A DNA stretch of 64,000 bases from assembly GCA_001600635.1 (NCBI GenBank), contig BCKL01000001.1, positions 1,530,808 to 1,594,807 on the forward strand, written 5' to 3'. The notes below the pieces were generated by a model. It ran no database searches. It was given only the letters and a program-made list of their open reading frames with translations, and was not told the DNA's origin. Positions 1-13,509 of the stretch are shown in pieces; position 1 is the stretch's first letter; the number at the start of each line of letters is the position of its first letter. The translations under genes were made by a program, and so were the position numbers. Source of the stretch: Leucosporidium creatinivorum (taxonomy: Eukaryota > Basidiomycota > Microbotryomycetes > Leucosporidiales > Leucosporidiaceae).

Positions 1-282
1 ACCAGCACAAGATACGCCCACCTCCGAGAAGACGCTGCACGAGGGAAAGGAGTACGACCTCGTCTTCTCTATCGACGTCAAGGACGACGAGCCTCCCCTT
101 AAACTGCCTTTCAATCACGGCGATGGTGATTCCTGCTCCGAACCGAGCTCGCGATCCCAGACTGACCTCTTCTTGATAACACAGACATAAACGAGGTCGC
201 CGAGAAGTTTGTAAAGAAGCATAGTCTGCCGGAGAGCTACCAGGAGCAGATCGAGGAGTTTGTTCGCTTTAACTCGCAGTGA
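1..282 (+). CDS. PFU-domain protein (Doa1/PLAA-like), C-terminal end only
   Basis: Two exons (1-125 and 185-282) encode the last residues of a protein whose 5' part lies outside the window. The spliced peptide carries a PFU domain (PLAA family ubiquitin-binding): [20 protein letters not shown], then [17 protein letters not shown] and a final QIEEFVRFN block. In Doa1/PLAA the PFU binds ubiquitin and links Cdc48/p97 to substrate turnover, and is normally followed by a PUL domain. Here the stop codon comes three residues after the PFU, so no PUL can follow. The protein is either a PUL-less relative or another PFU-containing protein. The intron has consensus ends (gtgatt...acacag) and an actgac branch site. 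The family call is firm; the gene identity is not. Confidence 0.75.
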
Positions 283-612
283 AACGATCGCCGAGCTTTG
301 TCGACTTTTTGCGCGGAGCACAGCGAGCGGGAGAGGCACAGTCGCGAGCAGTCATCCAGCTTCCGTCTGAGATTGGACTCTCTCTCGCATCCCTTTGCTC
401 TTCACTCTCTCCTCTTTGCTCCTGCTCCTCCGAGCCGAGTGGTTGATAAGTCCCGCGCGAGGTTTTGCATTTCGAAAAAGCCCAGTGGAGAGGTAGTTGG
501 TGACAGTCTTGGGGAGCTCGCCCTTCCTTTGATACTTGAGCTCGGGAGGATTAACCTTGGCGAAGGGTAGGGTAGAGGAGGGAGCGGAGGAGAGGGAGGA
601 GAGATTGAGAGT
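283..612. other. Convergent intergenic spacer
   Basis: This lies between the stop codon of the PFU-domain gene (+) and the stop codon of the Ca2+/H+ exchanger (-). It should hold the 3' UTRs of both. I see no coding exon or RNA gene. Confidence 0.6.
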
Positions 613-2525
613 TTACGACACCCTGCGCGCCGAGGGTAAATCGTCAGCGGTAGTGCGAGATGCAGAGAGTGGGACATAACGACTCACCAGAAAGCGAGGG
701 CGATGATGAAGTACAGGGCAACGAGCATGAGGCCTTCGAGCCAGTTGGACTTGCCGTCGGTGATGAGGATGTTGACGAGGAAGATGGACACGAAGAGGAT
801 GATGGTCTCGAAGTTCTGTAATGCGGGAGAGAATGAGCTTCTTCAGCGGAAGGCGAAGGGTGAAAGCTCGGCGCACCTCGAAGAAGAGGGTGAGGTCCTG
901 TCCGATGATCCACTGCGAAGGAAGGGGGTCAGCAAGTGTAACGAGGTGCAGGACTATGTTCAGACCTACTCCAACGATGACGAGAACGGGGATGACTCCG
1001 ACGGCGATCTGGATGGACGAGCCAACCGCAACGCCGATGCTGCACGAGAGGGAGGTCAGCCTGTCGTCGTGTAGAACGCAAGCATGCGAGCACTCACGTG
1101 ATCTCCATCTTACCCTTCATGGCCATCCAGACTGAGGTAACGTGCTCTGTAGATGGAACGAGATGAGCGAAGAGCTAGCGCCGAACCGTCTGCGAGACAT
1201 CGAACCAGCAGCGTTTCCAACAATGGGCAAGAGAATCAATCCAATGAATGCCTTGGGGATGTTGAAGTCGGTGGCGAACTCGTCAATAGCTCCGACGACT
1301 GTGCAATCGAGGCAGTGTCAGCTCGAGTTGAGGAGATCGGAGCCGAGCTCTCAGACTCACGATAGTCGGCGCAGAAGGAGGTGATGACGGTAATGATCAA
1401 GAGAGATCCTCCGGCGGTCCAAATGTTCATCTTGGCCTCCTCCTCCTCGTGCTCAGACTCGTCCTCGAAAAGGTAGGCGTGACTAGAGAGCTGGAAGTAG
1501 AGGTCTGGAAGTTCGACGGGTCAGCTTGAGATCCGTGGAGCGGCGACAAAATGTCGATGCGAAGCGCACAGGAAGCGTAGCAGAAGATGAGAACCTGTGT
1601 ATCGAGGGAGAGAGGTCAGCGGGTCGTCCCGAAACTCGGCGATTCTCAACTCACGATGGCGGTTCCGCGACTGAGAGTCAAGAGGCCTTGGAAGTCCTTG
1701 TTCTTGAATCCCTCGAGGAGCTCCATCGACATGGACATGCCATCGGGCTTCTCGAGCCTGCTGGCATGGTAAGCAGCAGGGATGACGAGGGTCGAGGTGC
1801 CGAGGACCATGAGCGACGAGCTGGCCTGGGCGGCGGTGACCTGGAAATTGGACTCCTTGAACTTGTAGCCGGCGGCGAGGAAGGAGCAGCCGAGAACGAG
1901 GAGGATGTTGGAGAGGATGGAGCCGAGCATGGAGGTTTGGACGATGCGGAGCTCGCCCTTGGTGAGCGCGAGGATGCCGACGATGGCCTCGACGGCGTCT
2001 GTAGGAGAATGCTGTCAGCCTCCGAGTCATGCCTAGACAGTCGAGCCATCTTGAACGCACTTCCAAAGGTCTGCAGCAAGTGAGGAAGGTCAGTTCGGCG
2101 CTCACTCGGTCACTTCGAATCGCACTCACAGCGTTCAAGAGACCTCCGATCGACGAGCCGAGCTTCAACGCGCACTGCTCGGTAGCATCTCCCAGCAGCG
2201 ACGCAAGAGGGACGATGGCGATGAAGGAGATGATGAAGTCGGCAGTCGAGCCTGCGGGGCGACGAAGAAACGTGAGCGTCAGCCGGTTGCGAGCGACGAA
2301 CAGACGGGCGAGCGACTCACCCCAGTGAAGGAAGTGGGAGATGAAGCTCAAGGGAACAGCAACGAGAAGCACATTGATGTAACCGCTGAGGACGAGGGCC
2401 TTGATGCTGTCGACGGTGGAGGGCGCCGCGGTGCTCGAGCTGCCGATGTCATTCTGCGGTAACAAGGTGGTGTAGCCCGATGGAGATGGTGCGCGGAGGT
2501 GGTCCCGAGGTGCAGCGTTTGGTAG
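613..2525 (-). CDS. Vacuolar Ca2+/H+ exchanger (CAX/VCX1 family), 5' end unresolved
   Basis: Multi-exon minus-strand gene for a cation/proton antiporter that loads Ca2+ into the vacuole. Visible pieces match CAX proteins in order: KALVLSGYINVLLVAVPLSF (first membrane helix, about 2320-2420); SMLGSILSNILLVLGCSFLA followed by an AAQASSSLMVLGTSTLVIP block (1780-1930, first conserved repeat and helix); MAMKGKMEITIGVAVGSSIQ (about 1050-1120, second repeat); and a last long exon with ETIILFVSIFLVNILITDGK and LEGLMLVALYFIIALAF (685-815). The final exon adds only W-V-S-stop after an intron with donor gtgagt. The earliest exon I can support begins at 2525 after a gctgatctcag acceptor. No in-frame ATG lies in it, so the start codon is in an upstream exon I could not place. 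Confidence 0.88.
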
Positions 2526-3375
2526 CTGAGATCAGCGATCAATGGTGATTCCCACAAGAAGAGCGAGTGAGAGCGACGACGGGGCAGAGAGACGAGCAGG
2601 ATGCTCGAGCCCCAGCTTACAAGGCAGGCGCCGCGCGCCTACTGCTTCCCCCCGCTCCCCACAAGAAGGGCAAGTTTAAACTCTACTTACGTGGTAAGTG
2701 TGCTGGTTGCTGTTGCCTTGGTCGGGGAGCAGCGAGGTGCGCTCGGTTGCTGGTGGGGCTGGTTGCCAGGGAATCGCCAAGATGGTCAGTTTTGAATGAG
2801 CGGGAACGCCAGCAGGCAGCGGCCAGCCCCTCGAGCCATCTGTAGCTCACCCATAGCGAGTTGAAGAGGCGCAGGGAAGAGCGAGGAGATGGTAGGAGGC
2901 AGCTCTCAGATCTCACCTCAAACCTCGACCGCATCATCTCGGTTGTGAGGCTGCACGCTCTGTACTCGAATATCAGGGATCTACAGAAGGCCAAGCGAGC
3001 GCCATGGAACGTTCTGAAAGTTAGTGACAAGCTTCATGGTGGACTCGCGCAAGCAGAGCCTCCTCTCCTGTTCGGCGCTGCCTCTTCGCCATCGCCGAGG
3101 CGAATGGTGTGGAGCTCCGGCCTCAACGTCTGAAGCAGAGTACGGACGGAGCTTGCTCTGAGGCTGGCTGAGTGCCGCCTTACACGCTGCGGTGCGCTGC
3201 AGCTCTCGCGCGCTCTGCCTAACTCTCTTCGCCGAACTCGGGCTCTCGCAGGCTCTCCTTCGTACAGAGTCAACAAGGCTTTCGTGTTTGTCAATAATTA
3301 ATTAGGTAGTACTGTAGATGCTTGGTGGTTCGAGGTAGGTAGTGGATGGGTGGATGAGGGGAGGGCGCAAGCGCT
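2526..3375. other. Upstream region of the Ca2+/H+ exchanger
   Basis: About 850 bases between the first supported exon of the exchanger and the stop codon of the MARVEL protein gene, both on the minus strand. It must contain the missing first exon(s) and promoter of the exchanger. A minus-strand donor (gtaagtag) occurs near 2690. ATG codons between 2840 and 3030 are followed by early in-frame stops, so I could not define the coding start. Confidence 0.4.
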
Positions 3376-4305
3376 TTAGGCATCGCTGAGGACTCCGCGC
3401 CTCATTCCGGCTCCGCTCCTGGCCTTGATGCCGAGGATGAGGATGGCGATGAGGGCAATGAAGACGAAGATCGTGTCGATCCAGCTGCGAGACGGAGACG
3501 GAGAGATCAACGAGCTACTCTCGGCGAAGAGTGAGGAGGAGAGAAGGCTCACGTCACGGCAACGAGACCCTTGACAATGTTGCAGCGGTCAAAGTCGGCG
3601 GCTCCGCAGGACTGCTTGTCGGTGAGGGCAGTGAGGGAAGCGGCTCCGATGAGGAGGAGGATCTACGAAGGGGAGAGGGAGTCAGCCAAGTCCGAGCTTC
3701 GGCGCGGGCGAGAGAACGTACGAAGGCGATGGCAAGCGAGACGAGGTGGCTGAAGATTCCAAAGAGGATGCTGGCGGGCTTGACGACCACACCGACGAGG
3801 AAGAAGACTGCAGAAAGCGGAGGAGATCGTCAGTTTAGCGCCGAGGGGAGGCTGGACGGCGCGCTACTACTCACTGGCAACAAACGTTGTCCAAATCGAG
3901 GCTGCTAGGATGATGCGGATTCGGTCGCGGTACGAGACGTTGGGGTAGCCGTGCGAGTTGTAGTGAGCCACGAGCGAAGCCGACCTGTTTTCGCGCCAAG
4001 AGAATGAGGGTCAGCGAGCCGTTTCCTCGACAAGCTGCAGCTTGCTCAGAGCTGGGACAGCAGGGTGTACACTTACATGGCAAGGGTGACGATCGAGATG
4101 ATCAGGGTCAGCACGAACAGAGGCGTGTGAGTGAGGCGGACGAGGCGGTCGGAAACCTGCAGCGGAGGGGAAGAGCGGAGGTCAGCTTCCGATGCTTTGT
4201 GCATGAGAGTAAGGCTGCTCGACTTCTAAAGTCGACTGCAGCGTCTGCTCTTGACGCCCAGCGTCTTGAGAGTCCCTCATGACCAGCGCAAGCAAGGCTC
4301 ACCAT
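3376..4305 (-). CDS. Four-helix membrane protein, MARVEL-domain type
   Basis: Six coding exons give a protein of about 164 residues. The first coding exon is the bare start codon (4303-4305, followed at once by gtgagc); exon 2 resumes at 4156 with VSDRLVRLTHTPLFVLTLII. Four hydrophobic stretches follow: TPLFVLTLIISIVTLAM, an IILAASIWTTFVAIFFLVGV segment, ILFGIFSHLVSLAIAFILLL, and the C-terminal WIDTIFVFIALIAILILGIK. Between helices 3 and 4 is a loop with two cysteines (KQSCGAADFDRCNIV). The NSHGYPNVSYRDRIR loop between helices 1 and 2 and the length fit small fungal MARVEL proteins of the plasma membrane. Every intron has a ctgac-like branch site. Precise role unknown. Confidence 0.82.
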
Positions 4306-4581
4306 TGTTGCTTGAGGGGGGCGGAGGGTGAAGGTTTGTGAGGAGCGAAGTGAGCGGTGTGGAAGCTGAGTTCGAAAGCGAAGACGAGTTGCGAGAGATG
4401 CGAGGTGTAGGAGGAAGAGAAGCGCTCCGTGACTTTGCTGTTCTTTCCTCCAGCACCGACGTCAGCGGCGACTGATCACTGAGGCTGGCGATCTAGCCTT
4501 CCGCACCCTCTCGCTCATCTTTGCTGCACTCGTTCGACGTCTGATGCGACCACGATACGATTGAATTGACCAGTGTGTCAT

Positions 4582-6888
4582 CTAAGCAGCGGGACGAGCC
4601 TCGCTCGCTGGCCTCGAGATGCTCAGCTCTTTCAGGATTTTGTTGTCGGCCGAAGAACGTCCTCGAGCGCCGGCTTGCGACAGCATGAAGGCGACGTCTG
4701 TTGGGGAAGAGAGTGTCAGCTGACGAGCGATGTGCAGAGCCCAAGCCGACTCACCGAGACTCTGCTCAAAGTTGAGACGGGCTACGAAAGTAGAAAGTCA
4801 GCCTTCGGCGTTCATTCCACGACAAGGTCAAAGCTCACGGTCGCAGTAGCTCTCGAACCTCAAGCCCAGCTCCTCTTCAGCAAGCTCCATGCTACCTCCA
4901 GTGCACTCGGTGACCGAGTGGCCATCAGGGGTGATGTCGCCCGTCAACTCGAGGTGGATGCCGTTGAGCTTGGAGCCGAGCGAGGCGTGGATGCGGAGCG
5001 AGGCAGAGATCTCCGAGACGATGTCGTGCATGGCGCGAGTCTTGACGCCTCCTGCTGCGCTGCGAGTGTTGCCGTGCATTGGGTCCGAGCAGAAGATGAC
5101 TGGTGAGGAAGGCGAAAGGTCAGCTTTCGCCGAGCTCGGACGTGTGACTGAAAGGGCCTACCGGGGTGACCAGACTTCTTGACGGCCTCGATGTGAGCGG
5201 GAAGCAGCTTCTCGACCTGTGCGAGAGAGCGAATGAGCTGGTTGGGCCTAAGGAGGGGCGAGTCGGGTCCAGCTTACGAGGTCAGCGCCGTAACGAGAGA
5301 TGAGGGTCACACGTCCAGCCTCCTTGTTGGGGTCGACGATGCCTAGTAATCGCACGAGCTCCTCTGGCTCCATAGAAGGGCCGACCTTGATGCCGATCGG
5401 GTTGCGGAGGCCTCGGAAGAACCTGCAGAGTCGTAGGAAGTTAGCCGATGAGGTCCAGAGCTCGAAGAGAATCGAAACGTACTCGACGTGAGCTCCGGTG
5501 AGTGCGCGAGTGCGATCCCCGATCCACTGCGAGCAGAAAGGGTCAGTACGAGCAGCGCCGAGACAGAGAAGACGACCTGGCGCACGATGAAGTGACTGCA
5601 AAGCGGTGGGAGTTAGCGAGGGCGCCGGTGAACAGCGGACAAGTAGTTACTTACGCGCTCGTGCAGTAGTAGCCTTCCTTGTCGCCTCCTTCTGTCCGTG
5701 CGAAGGCGGGGATGGTGAGCTTGCGAGTGAGAGCCGACTCGTACTCGAGCATGAGTGCCTGCAGGACGAACAGATCAGCTTGAATCTTATCCAAAAGTGT
5801 CACGAGCTCACCTCGTGTGACATGAAGATGTCGGCGCTCTCCAATGCACCGTGAAGACCGGCCTTCTTGCCTCCTCGCGAACGATCCACACCAATCACGC
5901 TCATGAACTCCATCGCCTGGCTCAAGTTGTGCACGATGTCCTCGTACGCCGCCAAGAGCTGAGGCGAGCGAACATGGCTGAGCGGCAATGACCAGGGGAC
6001 GTCCTCCTCGCGGCTGGTAGGGAGGGAAGCGAAACCCGAGGCGAGAAGGGATCGGACGTGATTGACAGTCGCGGCCGAATGGAAGTAGGCGGAGAGCAGA
6101 CGCTCTGGGTCGGGAAGGCGGTCGTTCGGGTCCAATCCGTTGACGTTGTGGCCGCTGCGAGAGAACGCCGAGGTGAGCAAGCAGCTTTCGACGAGCGAGA
6201 GCGAGGACGAACCGGAAGGAAGGGAGCTCTACACCATCGACCACCTCGGTCTGCTTACTACGAGGCTTAGCGTACTGTCCTCCCATGCGAGCGATACGGA
6301 CGACGGGCAGCTTCATTCCCCCTGCGAGCGAGCCGAGGTCAGCGACTGGCCAAACGGCGCTGACCTGGGCAACTCACAGATGAGAATAAGAGACATGGAG
6401 AGCAACAAGGACAGGCGGTGCTCAATCTTCTCACTCGAGCAGTAGTCGAACAGCTCTGCGCGACGACGATGGAATCAGCTCGTTCGTCTTCCAGCACCGC
6501 TCTCGCCCGTGTGACTCACCAGCACAATCTCCTCCCTGCAGCAGGAAAGCCTCTCCATTGGCTACATTGGCCAAATTCGCCTTCAACCGTTCAATCTGCA
6601 GCAAGATCAACCTCAGGATCAGGCCTTTTTGGCCCCGCTCGGTCCCCCCCGCATCGCTGAACTTCTGCTGCAAATGCTCACCTCGACAGCGGACACCAAG
6701 GGAGGTAGCTGCTCCAGCTTCTCTACAACCTGCTCCAGGCCTTGCTTGCGCTTCCAAGCGACGGGGTCTGCTGGCTCGACGTGCTGTGGCTCCGTCGGGT
6801 AGACGACGTCCTGGACGATTGGCTTCGAGCGCCAGGAGGAGGGAGACCAGTCGGCGGACAAGTCGGCGGCTGCAGAGGTGTTGGTCAT
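4582..6888 (-). CDS. Class II (plant-type) 3-deoxy-7-phosphoheptulonate (DAHP) synthase
   Basis: The enzyme condenses phosphoenolpyruvate with erythrose 4-phosphate, the first step of the shikimate pathway. About ten exons. The N terminus reads [20 protein letters not shown] followed by [10 protein letters not shown], then [12 protein letters not shown] and [15 protein letters not shown], the class II signature. Further on come [82 protein letters not shown] and a C-terminal [17 protein letters not shown] block, all in the right order. Length (about 490 residues) is usual. The start at 6888 is the only ATG ahead of the conserved WSPSSWR. No mitochondrial presequence is evident. The gene is divergent from the REI1-like gene over 285 bases. 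Confidence 0.93.
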
Positions 6889-7173
6889 CGTTGCTGCGGC
6901 TGGAAAAAATTCTGTAGTCGAGCAGCAGCTGCTGTAAAAGCTAAGAGGAGAAGCGAGACTCGCATGCTTCTCGAGTTGACTCCCGGTTTGCCGCTGAATT
7001 GGAGATTACAAGAGAATTAGCAATAGCGCCAAGGCTAACCCAGTAAGTAAGAGTCATTTCTCGGATCTCGAGGCGAAAGTTGCGGCCAAGTCGTTGCGAA
7101 AGGCGCTTGCTCTCCCACCTTCACCTCGCCTGGTTTCTCTCGACAGTCAATCGAGCTACAGAACACATTGAAA
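6889..7173. promoter_or_regulatory. Divergent promoter, DAHP synthase / REI1
   Basis: 285 bases separate the two start codons, so this stretch must hold the promoters and 5' UTRs of both genes. No clear TATA box. Function is inferred from gene orientation only. Confidence 0.5.
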
Positions 7174-8990
7174 ATGGAAGGATCCTCTGCTACACACGCC
7201 TACACCTGCATCGGTTGCGGCTACGCTTTCCTCGACGCCGATACTCAGCGCGCGCACTACGCCTCCGAGCTCCATCGCTACAACGCCAAGCGCCGAGTCG
7301 CTGGTCTCCCTCCCGTCACTGCTGAGCTCTTCGAGGAGAAGATCGCCGAGCGTGTAGCCGAGCCTGTCGAGGACGACTCTCGCTTGAGCTGCAAGGCCTG
7401 CCAGTGAGTTTTTCGCCTCAACCTGTAGCTCTTGCCGCCAGGACGAAGTCGCAGTAGCTGCAGCAGATCGCACGCTGTAGTTTTGTAACGCCGGCAGAGG
7501 GCACTAGAGCTACAGACCGCCGACCGCTGCGTCATAAAGCGAAAAGACGCTGATTCAGCTTCGGCCCTCTTGCAGCAAGACCTTCAACACCATCGCCACT
7601 CAGAACACCCACAACATCTCCAAGAAGCACAAGGAGAACGTCTTCCGCCTCGCCAGCCAGGTCAAGACTGGCAAGACCGAGGTAGAGGTCGCCGACCTCG
7701 AGACTCCCGCTGCTTCGGCCGACGTCGCCATGGAGGAGGCTTCCCCCGTCCCTTCCACCTCGACAGCTCCTCCTCCTACCGACGAAGTCCCTACCACCGA
7801 CGAGCCCGCCCCCTTCGAGTCTTCTGGAGACCCCAAACTCGATCTCCTCGTCGCTCGCCGAGTTCAGGCTTCCCCTCCCATCCCCGTCACTTCCTGCCTC
7901 TTCTGCACCAACACCTCGGCCACCGCCGAGGACAACGCGGCTCACATGCGCCAGCACCACTCGTTCGTCATTCCCGAGCAGGAGTACCTCGTAAACCTCG
8001 AGGGGCTGCTACGAAGGCTCGGCGAGGAGGTCGGAACCTGGAACGTCTGCGTCTGCTGTGGCAAGGGCTACGGAGGCAGGATCGACCTCGATGCCGAGGG
8101 TCAGAGCGAGGCTGAGATGCGCAAGAGGGCTAGCAAGGGTGTTGAGGCTGTCCGGGCTCACATGCAGTCCAAGGTGCGCTTCGACTGCCCGCTACTCTCG
8201 GCTTCGCGCATCGCTGACCTACTGCTCGCTTCCCACAGTCTCACTGCAGGCTCCGCTACGAGACCGAGGACCAGCGCCTCGAGCTCGCCGACTTCTACGA
8301 CTTCCGTCCTTCCTACCCCGACTACGTCTCCAAGAAGGATCGCAAGGCTGCCAAGCAGGCCGCCGAGGGCTGGGACGACATCGAGGAGGACGGCGAGACC
8401 GCCGAGGATGGCGAGGACGTCGAGGTCGTCTACGAGTCGGACTCGGACGAGGATTCGGACAACGAGGACATGCCCCAGTCGGAGATCACCTACGGCGACT
8501 CTTCCTACGAGCTGGTCCTGCCGTCAGGTATCCGCATCGGTCATCGTGCCCACCGCGACATCTACAAGCAGAACCTCCTTCCCCATCTCGGTCAGAACCC
8601 CTTCAAGCCCTCCGCCCACTCCTCCCCCGCCACCGCCTACAAGCCCTCGCCTCACTCGCAAGCCCTCCTCCAGCTCGTCCCCACCATGCGCAAGGACAAG
8701 TCGCACTCGCGTCCCATCTACGACGCCGGTCTCGTTCCCGCCAAGGGAGCCGGATTCGGCGGCAACGGAGATGTCATCCGCGCTCGCAACGCTGGAGAGG
8801 CCAAGAACGCCGGCAAGGCTACTAGGGAGTTCAGGGAGCTCAAGGAGCGTGCCAAGCAGGAGTTTGTCAGGGGAATCAAAGCCAACTCGCAGAAGCATGT
8901 ACGTTCCCGTCTCGGTTTTTCTCTCTCCCCCTCGCTCGGAGCTGACTCTCGCGCTTCCTCCCCCAGTACCGCGACCACTTACTCCAGTAG
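7174..8990 (+). CDS. REI1: Cytoplasmic 60S biogenesis factor, Rei1/ZNF622 family
   Basis: Four exons (7174-7403, 7576-8173, 8239-8898, 8967-8990) encode 503 residues. A first C2H2 finger opens the protein (YTCIGCGYAFLDADTQRAHY, ending in H), a second follows the first intron (CKACHKTFNTIATQNTHNIS), and paired fingers CLFCTNTSATAEDNAAHMRQ and CVCCGKGYGGRI...CR lie in the middle, followed by the typical DFYDFRPSYPDYV. The C-terminal half has the Rei1 signature YELVLPSGIRIGHRAHRDIY, then SHSRPIYDAGLVPAKGAG. The last exon adds YRDHLLQ. Rei1 helps remove Arx1 and recycle shuttling factors from pre-60S particles and inserts its C terminus into the exit tunnel. The first intron is unusually long here (172 bases) and rich in GCTGTAG-like words. 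Confidence 0.93.
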
Positions 8991-9343
8991 AGCGCTGGCC
9001 CGACTCGGAGTTTATCTTGTTGCGTACTGCCGTCCCTTGCATTCTACGTTGTCTTCCCTGTACTTCGACCCTCGAGCGCTCGGCGAGAATTTGGGCGAAG
9101 GTGTTCTTGCGACCTCGATCGCTTCCCTTCTGCGCGCTTGTAGCCAGACACTTCTCTGTATCCTGAAAGGCCTCCTGCTCCCTATCAGCCAGCTTCCCGG
9201 GAGGGCGATCTCGCTTCCAGAGCCTTGAACAGGCTCGCTTCCCACGGTCGACTCGAAGCGGTGCCCATCTTGGAACCCTCTTCATCTCGTGTGTTGACTT
9301 CCTCTTCCTTCCATTCGGCTCACTCGACCATCTCAACCACCCG
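8991..9343. other. Intergenic spacer between two plus-strand genes
   Basis: 353 bases between the REI1 stop and the start codon of the type I membrane protein. Expected content is a 3' UTR and a promoter. I see no further gene. Confidence 0.5.
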
Positions 9344-10729
9344 ATGCACCTTCCCGGGCTTCTTTCACCTCTCCTCGGCGCCGTCTTGCTCCCCCTCCTT
9401 CTTGCTCCCATCGCCCTCGCTCAGGTGAGGGCGCGTCTCGCGATCAAGAGTCAGCTGCTGACCCATCTCTGGTAGGAGACTGTAACGCCCACTCTCCGAG
9501 TCAAGACCTTCAACTTCACCACCAACTACGATTCGACACGCCAGATCCCGGCCTGCTCGCAGGTCACAGTCAGCTACTCGCCCCTCGACGGTGCTTCTCC
9601 CAGCGCGCCGTACTCTGTCCTCGTCTACCCTGATGGATACCGTGCTGCTGTTTACTCGGCTGCCGGCCAATCCTCGTCATCTTTCTCGATGGATTACCCC
9701 GAGGTGAGCCTGTTCAAGCGACGCCGAACAAACGCCGAAGCTGATTTTGCCTTGATCAAGGGCACCACCGTCTGGCTCGGGATGCGGGACAGCTCGCAGA
9801 AAAGTGGTGGCGCGCTCGGACCGTACACGGTGGTAGCATCGACAGGCGACACCTGCAACTACCACGTCCAGGGAGGCGACAATGTCACGTTCACTTCTTC
9901 CATCGCCGAAGGAGGGTATTCGTGCGGGGGTGGACTTCCTGTGCAAGTTTCAGGAGGAATCAATCCCTATCTGGTAGCGCTGGTCGCCATGTGAGTCGTC
10001 TGCCGCTTCACTTCTGCCCCTCACGGCGCTGGCTTCACTGACTTTCTCTCGTAGTGCTCCCTCCGAGTCGGCTCAGGGTACAGCGACCGCCAATGCCGGC
10101 GTCAGCAACTTCAACATCGAGGTCGATGGGATCGTAGCGAGCGGAGGACAGTACTTGAGTAAGGGCCGAACTCGCTGCCTGATCGCCGAAGGTCGCTGAA
10201 CCTTCCGCCTCGACCAGTCTACGCCTACGATACAGTCGGGTATCGCTCGCCATGCGCAGTCTGGACGAATGGTATCGGTACTTCCAACTGTCCCTCCGCC
10301 TCGTCCAACGCCACCCCAGGCAGCTCCACCGGCGGAAGCTCGGCGATCTCATCTTCAACCTCTTCCAAGTCTACCGGCACCGCTGGAGCACTCGCCACCG
10401 GCCAAAGCCTCATCACTACTGCCAAGAAGTCCAACATCGGAGCTATCGTCGGCGGAGTAGTGGGAGGAGTAGTCGTTCTCCTCCTTCTGCTTCTCCTCGC
10501 CTTCTGCCTCGGTCGCCGTCGTCGCCGCGCTGCGCCCAAGGATGAGGACGAAAAGCAGGAAGAGGTGGATCGACCTGTCGAAGGGCACAACCTTCCCGAT
10601 CACCAACCTCTCCCTGTCTCTTGGGACGACGAGGAAGCGAAGGAAGTCTCGGCGGGCTCTGACAGCGGTTTGATGAGGCGGGACACGGGACATTTCGTGG
10701 GCGATAGTGGACTCCAGCATCGCGAGTAG
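9344..10729 (+). CDS. Type I single-pass membrane protein with secreted ectodomain, function unknown
   Basis: Five exons. The protein opens with a clear signal peptide (MHLPGLLSPLLGAVLLPLLL followed by APIALAQ), then an ectodomain beginning ETVTPTLRVKTFNFTTNYD with several cysteines (about six) and N-glycosylation sequons. A Ser/Thr-rich stem (SSNATPGSSTGGSSAISSST) leads to a membrane helix, [20 protein letters not shown], followed by an RRRRR stop-transfer and an acidic cytoplasmic tail of about 75 residues. The Gly-Gly-Val-Val-Gly-Gly juxtamembrane pattern is common in fungal cell-surface proteins. I do not recognise the ectodomain. The gene at 52270-53904 has the same overall architecture. 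Start 9344 is chosen because the signal peptide begins there. Confidence 0.82.
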
Positions 10730-10847
10730 TGTATGAGGGCGACTGCGGATTTACCGGAACCTCTCTGGATTTGTAAGGCAGTTGTCTTTTGGTCTCGTAC
10801 TTGTCCGGCGACAGCGAAGAAGGATAAGATTGTGACTACTGCAGCAT

Positions 10848-13037
<2,190 letters not shown>

Positions 13038-13509
13038 GACGAGACGAGCGAGATGAACGGGAGCGAAAGAGGGCAAGCGGGCCCTTCGAGCTTTCTGAAG
13101 GAGAACTTGCTCGACAGCAGAGGAGTCGGCGCTGCTTCTCGGTCCATACTTCTCCCATTGAGCACTCTGAATGTCTGCTGCTTCCCATTTCGCTTGTCAG
13201 GTTTCTGCTCGCGGATCGTCTCGGCGCCGAGCTCCTCCTCTTACAGGGAAGGAGAGGTGCATGGCTTGACAGACCCAGTCGGTACATCTAAACAGCCAAC
13301 TATGAGAAAAAGGTGCCCCGTGGATGGGCAAGGAATGATATGTAAGGGGTGGGAGTGGCCAGCGCCGAACGCCGAGGTCGGGTTGAGGGGGAGGGTCAGT
13401 GAAAGCGAGGCTGGGCACGAAGGCTCGTAACAGGGGTACAATAGTGTAGCTAAGCTGGTTGGACATGGATGCTGGCGGGTTGATGGTGCTCCGAGTCCTC
13501 CAGCTGAGC
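13038..13509. other. Intergenic spacer, promoter side of mitochondrial MetRS
   Basis: 472 bases between the MetRS start codon and the stop codon of the upstream CCCH zinc-finger gene, both on the minus strand. I find no supported exon here. Confidence 0.5.

Noticed and set aside
7730-9166. A 478-codon open frame running through REI1
   Set aside because: Its first part is the true REI1 frame, but after the intron at 8174 it continues in the wrong frame as Ser/Thr/Arg/Pro-rich sequence. Splicing restores the conserved Rei1 blocks, so the read-through is an artefact.
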